Assembly (NCBI GenBank): GCA_024529925.1 | Contig: JAFEUB010000840.1 | Span: 372,001-436,000, forward strand | Direction: 5' to 3' | Length of the DNA stretch: 64,000 nt | Source of the DNA: Ophthalmolycus amberensis | Lineage: Eukaryota > Chordata > Actinopteri > Perciformes > Zoarcidae | In this document: positions 14,346 to 27,049 of the stretch, piece by piece | Layout: the number at the start of each line of letters is the position of its first letter | Position numbering within the stretch: position 1 is the stretch's first letter | Made by a program: the position numbers and the translations under genes | Notes under the pieces: generated by a model | Databases searched by the model: none | The model's input: only the letters and a program-made list of their open reading frames with translations | Told to the model about the DNA's origin: nothing

Positions 14346-15570
14346 CCTCTTTTCATTTAGATTGTTTTGTATTTATCGAGGAGTTATACTCATTGGATAC
14401 CATTCAAAATCACGACGCAATCTGCTAAGTGCCTTGACATTACTCTTTTAAGCCAATGAAAGTATTGTGTAAAAAATATCAGTGCTGCATCAGTATTTGT
14501 TGCCCAAGAAGCTCGTGTTTAAATCCCTTGTTCACTCGAAAAAAAAGAAAAAAAAGGATAACGCACCAGTTTACGGATAAGCGTATGGTGTGGTTTGTAT
14601 TGGCATAAGGTAAATAATTTGATTGCAAGGCTTTCAAATAATCTCGGCCTGCTATAGTGTTTGTGATAATACACAGTTGGTACACAGGGGGATGAAAACA
14701 GATGGAGATTGGAGGGAACAGCATGTTTATTCATTTGATATTGAAAACATCACAAAAACTGACGGTTTGTCGATAATATAAGCGGAGATATATTCGGACT
14801 AATACTTCCTTTGTGTTTAAATCAATATCATGCTGAAAGCAGCGTGAAACCAAATGGAGATCCATGCACGACTTCATTGTAAGGGTACAGGCCTCTCATG
14901 GTAATTCCAGAGCACTTTATGCTAAAGATATACTAATGAGCGTCCGTTTTATTGGACCATGATCCAATAGACCACCTGCTCATTGATGTTACAGTATGCC
15001 AAAATAAAAAAAGAAATAAAACATTTGAATTGTAAAGGTTAGATTTGAATGCAGTTGATGGCCTGTTGAGTTTTATGCTGATCTGGGACCCCATTTCATT
15101 TCCATGAACTGGTGCTACAACAGCAACCCCTTGGATACATGCGGTTATAAATACCTGCTGATGTCAGAATAATATGGAAATCTTCTGAAATAGCGATTTT
15201 GTTGATCAGGGCTCGCGGTTATTATTACAACATCTCCCGAAGCCTCTAAAGCTCCTCGGCAGTGTCATCTCATTGTAGCGATGGCTTTTCCAACATGACA
15301 TTATACGCGCTTCCAAAAAGCAAAAGGTAATATGTAAGTGAATCTATTTTGGCAGCATGTTCTGTAACCACCCAAACAGACTTCATAGGGAATCAAGAAA
15401 GTGGGGAAGCTAGAGGGGGGAGGCAGCCAGTGAGGAATCATGGGCTGTCAGAACCGTGCCTGTCTAAGCTTCAGGAATCCAAGAAGCTAATGCTGTTTGA
15501 TGTATTAACCATGATGGAGGGGGCAGTGTCTCTGTGTTCATGCGCAGTCCTGTAAGGACTTGGGGATCTG

Positions 15571-15633
15571 TGTGCGCGTGTGGGTGTATGCGCACGTGTG
15601 TACGTACACTGCGTGTGTGTGTGTGTGTGTGTG
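15571..15633. repeat. Alternating purine-pyrimidine tract with (GT)n
   Basis: The mixture of gtgcgcgtg, gcgcacgtgtgtacgtac and (GT)10 is almost perfectly alternating purine-pyrimidine over about 60 bases. That is a Z-DNA-prone composition. Confidence 0.85.
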
Positions 15634-16020
15634 CTCATTGATAAGTGGAAAAGGAAGGATAATTGATGTTGTTTGATGTATTAATCATGCATATTTGGGA
15701 TTGAGAGGCTCTGTGATGGGTCGCTTGGGCACTGATTCTATCTTCAATCAGAGGCTCATTTGGGTCCCTTTGTGTAAATGCTTAACATTGTTTAGCAGAA
15801 AATAAGCAGCCTGCTTATAAAACATTTGCATTTATTTGTGTGTGCGTGAGTGAGTGTGTGGGGCATTTGAGACCAAGAGGAGGGGACTTTAGTGTTTCTC
15901 CGATTTTTCGTCTTCTTCATGCATATCAGAAGCGTCGTTCTCCACGAACCCATTTTTGATGTGGTGTTTATCAAGCAGGCTTTTAAGTGGTCAAATACGA
16001 AGAGGAAATGTGTCCTCAAG

Positions 16021-16039
16021 CAGCAGCAGCAGCAGCAGC
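16021..16039. repeat. (CAG)6 trinucleotide repeat
   Basis: Six CAG units lie in intronic sequence. A chance minus-strand frame reads them as a Cys run. Confidence 0.9.
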
Positions 16040-17204
16040 TCTGCGTATGAGTCAATCAATAATTCAGAGGAAAAAGGTATGACACTGATCTATACGCTCT
16101 CATGATTTATCAGCCTCGCGTCCACCCTCGTGATATTTCATGGATTCCTGTAGAAGGCGGATGAATAACGGCGTCCATTAAGACGGCCCCATTTTAAAAA
16201 ACGACACAGTTAATTAGTTGTGCTTATTTTGCGCTCATTCAACCGTCCGTATTCAGGTTGGAAGTCGGAAGTTGGAAGTTATTAAAGGTGCACAAAATCA
16301 TTTGCCTTTTTCCAATTCACTTTGCCCACCTCAGCTATTGAAATCTTGTCCAAGAGGCACTCCTACTGTCTGAAATTGAATCCGTTGCCTTTGGATTACA
16401 AATGTATTTTGTTTGACACTTAAATTCACCGCAGAGCTCGAGTTCTGTTGCCAGGCAACTCTGTTAAGGTGCACACAAAGGATCATTATAGATTTCTTGG
16501 GTCCAACCGTTAACTTGTACTTCTTTAAAGAACATTGTACCGTTCTGTATCCATGATGAGGCTCGTGTTTGTTGTATTTCCCTATGCTTCCGTTATCTCT
16601 GACCCTCATGCATTCACTATAATATCAAGCTGTCAATTATTTTTATTCAGCTCCTTACAAAATCAGTCCTGCCAGTAAAATCACCAAGTTCGGGCTCAAG
16701 ATTCTCTGCAGCACTATGAAAGTATCCAGTTGAGTGCTTCTTCTTATGCATCTATCAGACATATGTTTCTAACAGGAGATGACAGCATGGCCCACAGTAT
16801 TTAAATGGTTCATGGTGCTGGTACTTTGATGGCTACGATTTGACATGATGAGCCATAAATATGTCAGATGTGACTCAAATGAGCTCTGAAAGGATATAGC
16901 AATAGAGTATTCATTCTGGATATTCTGCTGTGGGGGCTCTTGTCTAAAGCCCATTGTGGAGCACTCACACCAACATTTCATCAGTAGATTAATCAAATCT
17001 GTCATCAATATCATACCATATCTGTATCAACTGTGTCTAGTGTGTTCCCGCACAGTATTATTCGAGTTGCAATGGGACTGTGACGAGCATTTCAATAATT
17101 CTGCTCCTATTTTTCGAGATTTTAAGATGAGAAATCTCTACATTATATGAATAAAGTCAAGTTTTTACTGGAGGTGTGAATCTTCACTGGCCTCATGATT
17201 AGAT

Positions 17205-17930
17205 TAGGATTCAAGTGCATCGATGCATCTCGATGTATCGCATCCTCAATAATAATAATATATAAATAATTTATTTTATTAAGAAAGTGCTTTCGAAAGT
17301 CAGACTACAACAACAGTCTGGCTGCTCTTAGAGGATGGATTCGGTGGCGGCCTTGAGTATTGGCAAATATGCAATTTGCATCCTTTTTGCGAACGAGAGC
17401 TTCATTGATAAGGTTTTCATTGGATTCATTATTATCAATAACTTCTACAGAAACATTGCGTGCAATAGCCCATCAGCTTCCAACTGCCTCTTTCCCTCTC
17501 TCTCTTTGTCCCATCGTAAAAAATGTATTGAAAAAAGATACGTGTATTCAGTCAACAAATAACCGACCAAATATGCTGCTTAGCCTTTGCCGGTTAGCCT
17601 TTCCAAAAACTACACCTGTATTAACCTGCGCCTGTATTAACCCGGCAGTCTAGCAGCAACCCTAACTGCACCGTAATTTACGTTCATATCACAGCAATAT
17701 ACCAAAATCAGACATCTAGCATGGTGTTACTTTTTTCAAATATGCCACAGCAATGCAGTGCAGCGTAGAGAAAGCTAGAGACAAAAAAGAAGAGAGCGAC
17801 GCAACAATCACAACAGGCGTTGCATAATTGAGTATCGTTCTGTAATCGGGGACACGTGAGAACCATTTTCGTGGCCAACCAATATCCTGTTATTAAAAAA
17901 CCTTGTCATATCGCCCAAGCCTTATTACAA
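17205..17930. mobile_element. Decayed non-autonomous DNA transposon-like block
   Basis: The left part carries 'gtgcatcgatgcatctcgatgtatcg' type sequence (about 17215-17241). The right end reads tgtcatatcgcccaagcct (17907-17925), the reverse complement of the frequent fish repeat start 'gggctgggcgatatgac'. Both pieces are recognisable parts of common teleost hAT-like or similar elements. No transposase is present. Boundaries and classification are uncertain. Confidence 0.35.
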
Positions 17931-17994
17931 TATTACAAGTGTGCTGCCATCTACAAAAACAACGTTTTCACACAGCGGCTTTAAGACACGCCAC

Positions 17995-18410
17995 TTCCCC
18001 AATCCCCTACGGCATTTTACACTGCATGAATTAGCCTAGCGGCCAGCAGACGTTTCCTTCATCATGGCTCCTCTACTCTTACTTGGTTCAAGTCACTGCG
18101 TCTCCCGACAGAACACCACGGTTGAATTTCAGCCTGTGTGCAGGTTTTTTCAGCCTAACTTTTTTTTTTTTTAAACAGCTCATACCAGCAGGGAGAGCAA
18201 CAAGTTAGCGGACTGCCGAGAGTTTGATTGCCAGTCTCTCTCCGCTGTCACACACACACAGAAATCAAAGCAGAGCAGAAGAGAGAAACAAGAGCGACAG
18301 TAAATGACAGCAAAACGCAGTAAATTCTCTCGCACTGAGCTGAAATAAGAAAAACCGAACTCCCAGTTATGTTCTGTCACTACATCGATGCAGAAAAGTC
18401 AACGTCCGCA
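17995..18410. repeat. Probable dispersed-repeat sequence, unclassified
   Basis: The block includes 'tagcctagcggccagcag', a poly(T) run at about 18160-18172, a short CACACACA and a right end with 'cactacatcgatgcag'. This recalls the catcgatgca motif at 17218-17230, so it may be the other end of the same degraded transposon. There is no coding content. Confidence 0.25.
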
Positions 18411-18771
18411 TGGCGATGCTCCTTAGAATGGAGACATTTCCACACCTCTCGAAACCTATTGGAGCTTGGCGATACTGTACGTGCTGCGAATATATGCACG
18501 TCTGTACGTTGAAGACTTTGAGAGCGAGCCCGACCGTATTGGCTTCATCAGCAGGGCTTCAACTCTTTTTCCCAGTTGGAACTTGTAAGACATCTTTAGT
18601 TTGAAGCCTGCAGCGAGAGCTTCGCTCAGTTGCGGACTGCCACTGCAGGAAAGCTGAAAGCAGGGCGGGGGGATGTAAGCGAGTGGAGGTAGGGGTCTAG
18701 GAATGAGAAAGGCTGGTATCGGATTACATGTGCATGTCAAGGTGGCGATGAGAGTGCAGGGACTTTGATAC

Positions 18772-18792
18772 GTGTGTGTGTGTGTGTGTGTG
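18772..18792. repeat. (GT)10 microsatellite
   Basis: A run of GT dinucleotides in intronic DNA. Confidence 0.9.
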
Positions 18793-19530
18793 AGTCTGTT
18801 TGCACTGTGATTGAGATGCACTAGGTGGATTACAGAGCTCTCCTCACAAAAACACGCTAACTCCTAAAAGGCCTCATAACACAGAGCAGCTCACTCAGTA
18901 ATCTCTGCATCTGATGATTTTTGATATGTTGTTTTTCTGCCTCGTTTCACTGCGCCGAGCTCTTCTCAATCCACGGGGCCTGCAGAAAGATCAATGTTGA
19001 GAACACGTCTTGGCTCGGCAGTGGCTGGGCGCTTGTATTCAGAGATGAAAAAGGTCACTATGAATCTAATCAAGCGTGATTTTTCCGTTTCTTGATAAGA
19101 TGGAGGAGCATGAGGGCTCCCGATCCAGTCGTATCGAAAGGATTACTTTGAGTGCAAGAACGAGATGCAGACGCACTCCCCAAATCATCCAGCTCTGGGA
19201 ATTTATTGCCAATCGGGACATCTCGGATGCAGGGTAACAAATCCGAGACAAGCGAGACCATGAGAGGCGCTATTAATAGCATCACATACGTGTGTGTGCG
19301 CACGCACACTCCATCGCTGAAACGCTGCACCGCACACTCTCGTGCACATATTAGAGGAAAAAAAAAAATTTTTTAAGTATGGTTGAAGGCTTTTTCATCC
19401 CTCTCCCCAATCCAATTATGTTCCAGTTCAAACAAATGGAAGTATATGCATGCTTCTCAGCCAGATTCTACAGCAATGGAGATATTAACTCTGAGGATGG
19501 GAGGTTTGAGAGGCAATAAGGCACCCAGCA

Positions 19531-19606
19531 GGGAGTGGATATTGAGGATTAATTTTTCTCATGTCTGATTCTTTACTTCCCCCCCATTAGCCCATCTTCT
19601 TCTCTG
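19531..19606 (+). repeat. Short dispersed repeat, copy 2 of 2
   Basis: The core gtggatattgaggattaat is shared with the inverted copy at 11320-11398. Similarity continues through a C-rich stretch into 'cccatcttcttctctg'. The two copies lie about 8 kb apart in opposite orientation. Confidence 0.45.
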
Positions 19607-22600
19607 TCTATCTTTCCCTTCTGACATTTTTAACTGCTGATATGTCTTTCAGAGAGACAGTTTGGTAGATGCTTATTTTACAGTATACGCCTACTGCAGG
19701 AAATGAAAAAAACAATAAATGAAAGCTAATTGACAATCCGCAAACTGCTATGGGTACGTGATTCAAGAAGTACTAGAACATTTCAGTTGGTACATGATGT
19801 AAACCTTGTTCAATTGAGCTTCAAACTCTTTGCTGACATGAGTACACTGACACAGAGTATACTGGCCCACAGACAGCCATTAAGGTGTGGTGACTGTGCA
19901 GCTTCTGCTCTGGGCTTCAAAACTGTAAATATCGATTGCTTTCACAGGACTTGAAGCAACTGCGTGCAGGCTAAAAACAATGGAAAATGTTTTGTAAACT
20001 GCAAATATCAGCCGCAATCCTTGTCAGGCAATGTTGTGGATGAATACGAGAAAAAACAGACGTTCAGGTGGAAAATGATATTTAATTCAGTAGCATTTGG
20101 CCAATCAGTCCAAATGAAATGTGTTAGTTTGACCGCTTCTTTACCACCAGAATGTGGAGAGTCAGTCTATTGACTTTAATCATTCTATCTGTTTAAGTTT
20201 TGCCTTTAAATTCTGCTTGCCTGTAATTTAGTTTTGTTTAGTATTGCAGCTGTTGGAGATTGAATCGGAAACTTGCCCCAGGGACATTATTTAGATGGAA
20301 AATGTAGTTGCAATTGACCATTGGAGGGCTCAGAGCCCATGCAGGCCAAACACAGACAGATATCGCAATTTGCAAAGCTGCCAAAGCGTCTACTCAGCAG
20401 CATTATGGAGCATGACCAGATGTGATCTGACAAACTATCGGGCCAATTCCAGACATTTATGCAAAACTTGATTTTCCGCGCTTTTTGGCACACAAAATCA
20501 GAGACTTCAAACTCCAAGCCCAGATGCTGGCTCGAGTTAGTGTTAGATCATTTAGTTTGACCAAAATATTTAACCTGCAGTGCAGTGATAGGGGCCAGAT
20601 TACATATCATAGTCGCGGTGAGAGCGGTCTGCTATCATAATCAATTAAATCAGCTCCTTTTTACTCCTGTTTAAAAACAGTGAACTCAACACACCATTGC
20701 AGCAGTGACTGTTTGTCACCGGGGGAGCTTGTGATGTTTGTGCTTCAGAGGTACAGAGTCACACGGTGCCAATATATCCCACCTAAAATATCCTGCTGAG
20801 GTCAGGCGGTGTCATGTTTTAAGTTGAAAACCCCATTTCTGGAAGTATTAAAATCACTGTCACCATGTTGTTCATGTGTCATGATGTGAGTCCATAGTTA
20901 CGGTGGGAGACATCGCTTCTCACAACCGCATGATATCAAGACAACTTCTGCTATCTTTTCAATTGTTCAGTGATCATGAGGGTAATATCTCATATATTAT
21001 AGTGTGTATCTATATAAAAAGGAAACAGGCAAACATAGCATGCATAGAGGAGACTGTTGCCCGTAACCTTCTACACAGAACCACAGCCCAGCTCTCACCA
21101 TAACACGGACAAAGACAAGTCTGTCTGGGGTACATAGTACAAGGTTCTAATCATCTGTCTACTTCCTGGAGTCTTTCCTGCTCCTCTCTTCCCCTGCATT
21201 GTGTTGGCCCTACTCCAAGGTACAATATAGTCACTCTGATTCACAACAGTTCTCGTCTAAATGCAACTGTTGTACGGTCGCTGGAAATTAGGCTGCAAAT
21301 ATACTTTGGCCTCCAAGGGAGTGCTAATGGCGGGGTCTAAGGAGCAACTAAAATTAACTGAGTTTTATAGAGCTTAATCACTCAAAGAGCAGGCGGATGA
21401 AACTTTAAATCTGAATGAGTCGACCTGAATGTGAACCCTTTACGTTGGGGAAATAAAGCAATACATGTCGCTAACGCAGTGCTTTATGGAGGATATTAGA
21501 TCATGAAAACACAACACAGCTGCATAACTGTACATTTGAGTTCACAATCCCACAATTTATCAATCAGATAATTATAGAATTCACCAATATCTCAGTAAAT
21601 GCCAACACATTATTTAAAGCCTGATGGGGAACGGGGGAACATGGTCAAATTTAACAGCCAGTCAGTTTTTAAAACCCAGAGTTGATATTATAAAACTTTT
21701 GTGGAGCATTATTAAAACTCTGTTACATTTAATGGTCAAAAGGTCGGACTCTTACAAGTGGGTAAAAATCATCTTCAGTCTTTTCAGTCCAACCGCCAAT
21801 TTAGATCCACCTCTGTCATATTAATCTTATTATTTTTTGTGGAGTTTTGCTCTCCTGCCGTTTGACTTATTGAGCTGGCCATCTTCGTAACATCTTAGTA
21901 TTTGATCAAATCTTTTCTAACTTTAGCATCTTTTCTTTTCTTATTGCGTTCCATTATGGCAGAGAGTAGCTGCTGTAGTGCCTTTCTGTCTTTGCAGAAT
22001 TTTCCTCTGACTCCCTTTTTCTTGTGTTTCTCTCTATATTGTGTCCTCCATTCCGCCAACGTACTTCTTGCCTCTCTGTTAGGAGCGTTCATTACTTACC
22101 ACAGTGTCTAGTCGCTGGCGAACCCCCACATTTCTTTTGGCCATATGAGCTCACATTAACATACATAGTCCCCACAGTTTAAAGACAGCGAGAGTGTCGG
22201 TATAAAGACATCACCATCTAACTCCTAAACCAATCACATTTTTAATCCTGTGCACTTCCCAATTAAGTTCTACCACTGATCCTTTCTCTGGCTTCTCCCT
22301 CCCCCTCCAAATCTCTCATGACACCAAAGAATATTTCATTAGTGTTCCCCCATTCCATCATCTTCTTGCATTATGGCAGAAAAAAACACCAATTAATCAA
22401 AGTATATTGCGTATTGTTCATCAAATCTGGCTCACTATATTAACTTAACAACATTAAAACTGCACCCACACGGACCTAAAGAAATGACTGTTCAGTAATG
22501 GATCAATTGTAATTTGACTGCAGCGCACACAAATGATTACTTGATGATCAGATGAGTAAACGCGGTGTTGAAACAATATTGCTACACTTAGAATGGCAGA

Positions 22601-23898
22601 TATTTTATTTATATTCTTAATCCATACATTATATCAGCGAACTGTAGCTTAGAAACGGCAGTCAAGACTCCATTATGTTTATGTGGTCGAGGGTTTTGTG
22701 GTTATGTTCGTGTACACAAGTGCATTCACTAACCGATGCCATTAATTAAACAAAGTACAGAACATCTGCACATAGTCTGTGCAAACAGAGGGGATGAGAG
22801 TTCAACAACGTGTGCTGCACAGACACATATTCTCAAACTCCTCTGTCAGAATAAGAGATGTCATGACATTCCCCAAAATTACCAAATGGATGAAGGCAGC
22901 GGGAACACTTTGGTTCACACACAAAAGTACCCATCCTTCACAATAACCACATTTTCCAAGGAGAGCTGCACGGTGAGAGGAAGATTACTTTTTTTGGACT
23001 TTGATTTGTTTTTGACATTGTGTGTTGAGAACATTTTTCCGCTCTCATCACGAGTAATTTAGTTCAAACCGGGTCAGTGAGGGTGGGAGGTTCGTGTGTG
23101 TGTGTAGTAGCCGTGGCAGTGGGACAGCCAGGGTCATTGCCGGATGATGCCCCGCAGCCGACAGCAGTGAACCGACCAGAATCAGTTTCATACACTGACT
23201 TGAAATGTGTCCTGTAGTGAGAGGTGGTCTTGTAATGGGGAAAAACGAGAGACATCCATAGCTCATTGTGGGACAGAGGGGCTGACGGAGAGCTTTTTTG
23301 TCGAAGGGTGATGCATTCACACCAGCACTCCCACGTCCTGTCATATGGAATGGTGTGAACGGTCAGATTTGTCATTAGATGTGGCAGCTATATTCACACA
23401 TGGTGGGTCTTGCTGCAGTAATACTTGGTTTTACTGTGACAACATTATGGTATTTCAAGGCCAGTGCTCCCATTGAAATGAAATCCTCTGCGTAGCTCAA
23501 AAAAAGGAAAAACTCCAGAATAGGCGGTGGCACGGACAGTGAAGAATGCGAATTCAGTCTTGCCTATCAAGACCATTACGGTCTATCTGATTGTTTTTTA
23601 ATGCATTCAATCCGGCCTCTTTTTCTCTCCATTTACAGTCCGCGAACAAAGGGACTTCTGGTCTTTATCCACCCCTCAACCCCCACCCCTCCCCTGTCTG
23701 ATCACTTCATCCTCCACCCAAACCCATGCTGACTCCTCTGCGCTCTTTCCCCCTCCCCGCCTCTCCCTTATGTTCCTCCCTCCCCCTCTCCAGCGTGTCC
23801 CCTAGTTTTCTGGTAGCTGTGTCTCTTTGATAATCCAAGACTCTTTGAAGACTCCAATTCCACGCTGCTTGCCTTGGAGCTATTGCACCTACAAAAAC

Positions 23899-23902
<4 letters not shown>

Positions 23903-23958
<56 letters not shown>

Positions 23959-23960
23959 GC
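23903..23960. repeat. (GT)n microsatellite, about 50 bases
   Basis: A long GT run with a single GC interruption near its right end, followed by a GA-rich purine tract. Confidence 0.95.
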
Positions 23961-24560
23961 TGTTAGAGAAAGAGGGAGAGAAGAGAGAGCAGTAGATGGG
24001 ATGAGAATGGAGGACATAATGGTGGAATGGAAAATAAAAACAGTTCCATATGCATTTCCTTTGCAACGGCTTCAGTCTTTATGGTTTTATGCTCGCTGCA
24101 TACACTGAGAGGTGCACTTCTTCATTGTCATATTTGTTGGTGCAGCTCATTTTTTCTCTCTGCCTTCAGAGGCAGCAGCTCATTGATTCCTGCCAAAATG
24201 CCAGAGCCAAGGATGTACTCACAGATTGTAACTAAATGGAAAATCCGCATCCCGCACTTCCCAACTCTCACAGGCTATCAAAGAGTTTACAAGCACATTT
24301 TGTATCTAGTTCTACAGTTAGAATAACAGAGAATGTGTATGCTATATGTTTACTATACACTAGTCTACCAGCAGGAACACCTCTTCACAAAAAGCCGTTT
24401 GTCCTGTTGGATCTCAACTTTCTTTCTTCTTACTTCTCTCAGACGCTGCAGTGAGGTAAAGGAAATTAGTTGGCTGTACTTAAAATGGCACAGTCATCAA
24501 AATTAATCACTACTAAAGAAATGGTCTCCTCTCCACATCCCCTCCACTTTTTATTGCTGT

Positions 24561-24583
24561 CTCCTCCTCCTCCTCCTCCTCCT
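24561..24583. repeat. (CTC)n trinucleotide repeat
   Basis: Seven to eight CTC units inside a longer pyrimidine-rich segment (about 24536-24670). Confidence 0.9.
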
Positions 24584-27041
24584 ACCTCTGCGACTCTGTC
24601 TCTATTCCTCCATTGTTTCAGTCTCAATCTTTCGTCGCTCTTCCTCCATCTTCCGTCTCCAGCCCTACCTTTTTGTCTCTGTTATTCCGCCTCTCTTTGG
24701 CAGAGCAGCTTGCCATTGGGATTTAGACGAAATTGAATTGAATTATGAAGGAATTTCTCTGCAGTACGATTGGCATCATTTCCTCCACACAACAGAACAT
24801 CATTCTCATATCTCTCAATGTGGGGAATGAAAATAGGCCGTGCACCATTCTTTCTCTCATCCTTTTAAATTGAATTTTTCATATCACAGGGGCACTGAGA
24901 CATCGGCCGTTTCCTTTAACATGGGCAGAAAACCCATTTCATAATATCTGAGAGACACATAGCTGTGATTCAATAGGAAAAGTCTGGCTTCCAGCTCCAG
25001 TACACATGCGATATACCTCAGGATTGATAAACAGGGCCACATAGGTTTCCTGCAGCTTGAAAAGTTGAGGGTATTCCAGTTGAGTAGAGTATACCATAGC
25101 TGTGTTTGGCTTCACAACCGGTTAAAAGCACCCTATTGTAAACTAAATGAAATGCAGCTCCTGCTCATAACCTTACGGATTCCTCTCCCTCCATCTGTTG
25201 TTTGTATGAAATATATAGACGTCCTATAACCTCGGAAGTTTCACCAGTTTGCTTTTTATTATAAGGAAAATATACTGCACCCTATTCAGCAAGTGTCTTT
25301 GCATAGCAATGATTATGTTTAGCTGCTTATTATCCCCATTCGTGTGCCTTCTTCAAAGGGTATGCAGCTCGGGCGCTTCTTGTACTTTGTACTCCCTCCA
25401 ACTGCAATTTGTGAATATACAGCATGTTTCACTGGTCACAGTGACACCGTTTAAACAACACCTCTGTGTAATACAGATTTGAATGAGAACATTTGGCGAC
25501 AAACTAACTGTGACAAATATGTAGGTAGCCATTGGGACATTGAAAGTAAAATGGTATTTTATGTAAATATAGTGTTGGGGTACTTGTTGGTTTCAGCTTT
25601 GCAATGAAACATAGAGGGACACATTTAGAATACTGCAATTAGCACTATTTTTTTCCCCTACTCTACACCAATCTAGTGCATGTTTGTATTTGTCTCTGGG
25701 ATTTAATGGATAACTGGATTGATTAAAACATTAATTTTTTTAATGATTAATTCATAAGAAATGCAATATTTGACTTTGATCCTGACATGTTTAGCAAGCA
25801 GACACAGTAGCATAAATGGAGATTCGATGAAAGTGTTATGAATGTTCCAGTATCAACCACTTTGGCTTAAAATTCAGAGGTTAATGCCTCAAAGATTAAA
25901 TGCTCCCTCAAGCTTTGAACCTCAGGTTAGATATTAAAGGATGTACTATTATTTAAATTCACATCAAATGGGGGTACTTTTTCAGAAGAATCACCAGAGT
26001 ACTATTCTACTATAATAACAATAATATCATCTTTTGAGTTATTTTTATATATATTAAATGTGCCTTGGTATTATGTTGATGTTCTGTTATATCCCGCTGC
26101 CACTGCACTATTATGGATTGTCTGGTCCCACCATATGTACCAGCCATTAAGCCGCTACTTGCTGTGAAATGCAGTACGCCGGGGAATCATCTCTACAAGG
26201 TAGATAAAGTACAGACAATGCAGTCGCCAGCTTGATCACCGAATGTTCACATACAGATCAGTCAAAACACGAATGCAAACTTGGAAGCACGAGAGACAGA
26301 GTTTCACACACTGAATCTAACTCACCTGCGACTCTGCTGGAAGCCTGCTCAAAATGTGGCAGAGGCGATGGAAAAGCTTTTTTCTTTCCCCATCTGCATA
26401 AGTACCAGCAGCCCTGTGCACTAGCAATCAGCGAGACTTGGCTGGATGTCAAGGCGCCTGACGGCAGAGCGGTGTCAGGTGGCTCCAGGGCTTTTCACAG
26501 TGGACCGGGAACTTGGTGCTACGTGAGAGCACAACAGCACTGGGGTCTTCAGTGGTGCAAATCAGCAATGGCAATATTGATGCTCCACATCACCAGCATC
26601 CTATCCTTGTTGCTCAGGCTCAGCCATTTGCCCAAGGAATCCCTTTTTTACTCCTTCATTGAAGCTGCAGGCAAATGCATTACTTTTTTTAATTTCAAAT
26701 CCAATCTTTAGGACAGACTGCCCAGACTGTTATTTGCAAGTGATTAGATATAACCATTAACAATAACCCATCTGCGTCAGTTTGTTGTGGAAACGACATA
26801 GGCGTGAGCACATTCACAAACTGGTGCTGCTTTTTTTTTCCAATACAGACACTAAACAGCAAGCCGCAGACTGGGTGAATAATGGAGATCCTCTCACTCT
26901 TCACACCATAGCAATATCTAGTCTCCGCGCAGGAGTCCTCCATCACACCAGACAACGTTAGTGACAGAGGTGGTGGATATATATGTGTTTTTTTTTGCAG
27001 CGGTCGCAGCCGGCTAACGGGGCTGAGGGCTTCTCTGGACG

Positions 27042-27049
27042 TGACGTCA
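27042..27049. promoter_or_regulatory. Consensus CRE palindrome TGACGTCA
   Basis: The sequence gtgacgtcac is a perfect 10-bp palindrome containing the full CREB/ATF site. It sits in a locally GC-rich, CpG-containing stretch (about 27000-27050) within otherwise AT-rich intron. It could mark an enhancer or a cryptic promoter. Motif evidence only. Confidence 0.35.

Larger units (their letters stand above)
8592..17204 (+). other. Upstream intron, part 2
   Basis: No exon is recognisable. Contents are microsatellites at 11.86, 14.31, 15.61 and 16.02 kb, a perfect hairpin at 10.61 kb, a CTCF-like motif at 11.65 kb and one copy of a short dispersed repeat at 11.32-11.40 kb. A TTACGTCA plus GCCAAT pair occurs at 10875-10893, promoter-like but without other support. 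Confidence 0.55.

Noticed and set aside
14519..14734. Two overlapping minus frames near 14.5-14.7 kb
   Set aside because: Short, low-complexity, no recognisable domain.
26232..26711. 159-codon plus frame
   Set aside because: No domain recognised and no flanking gene signals; treated as chance.
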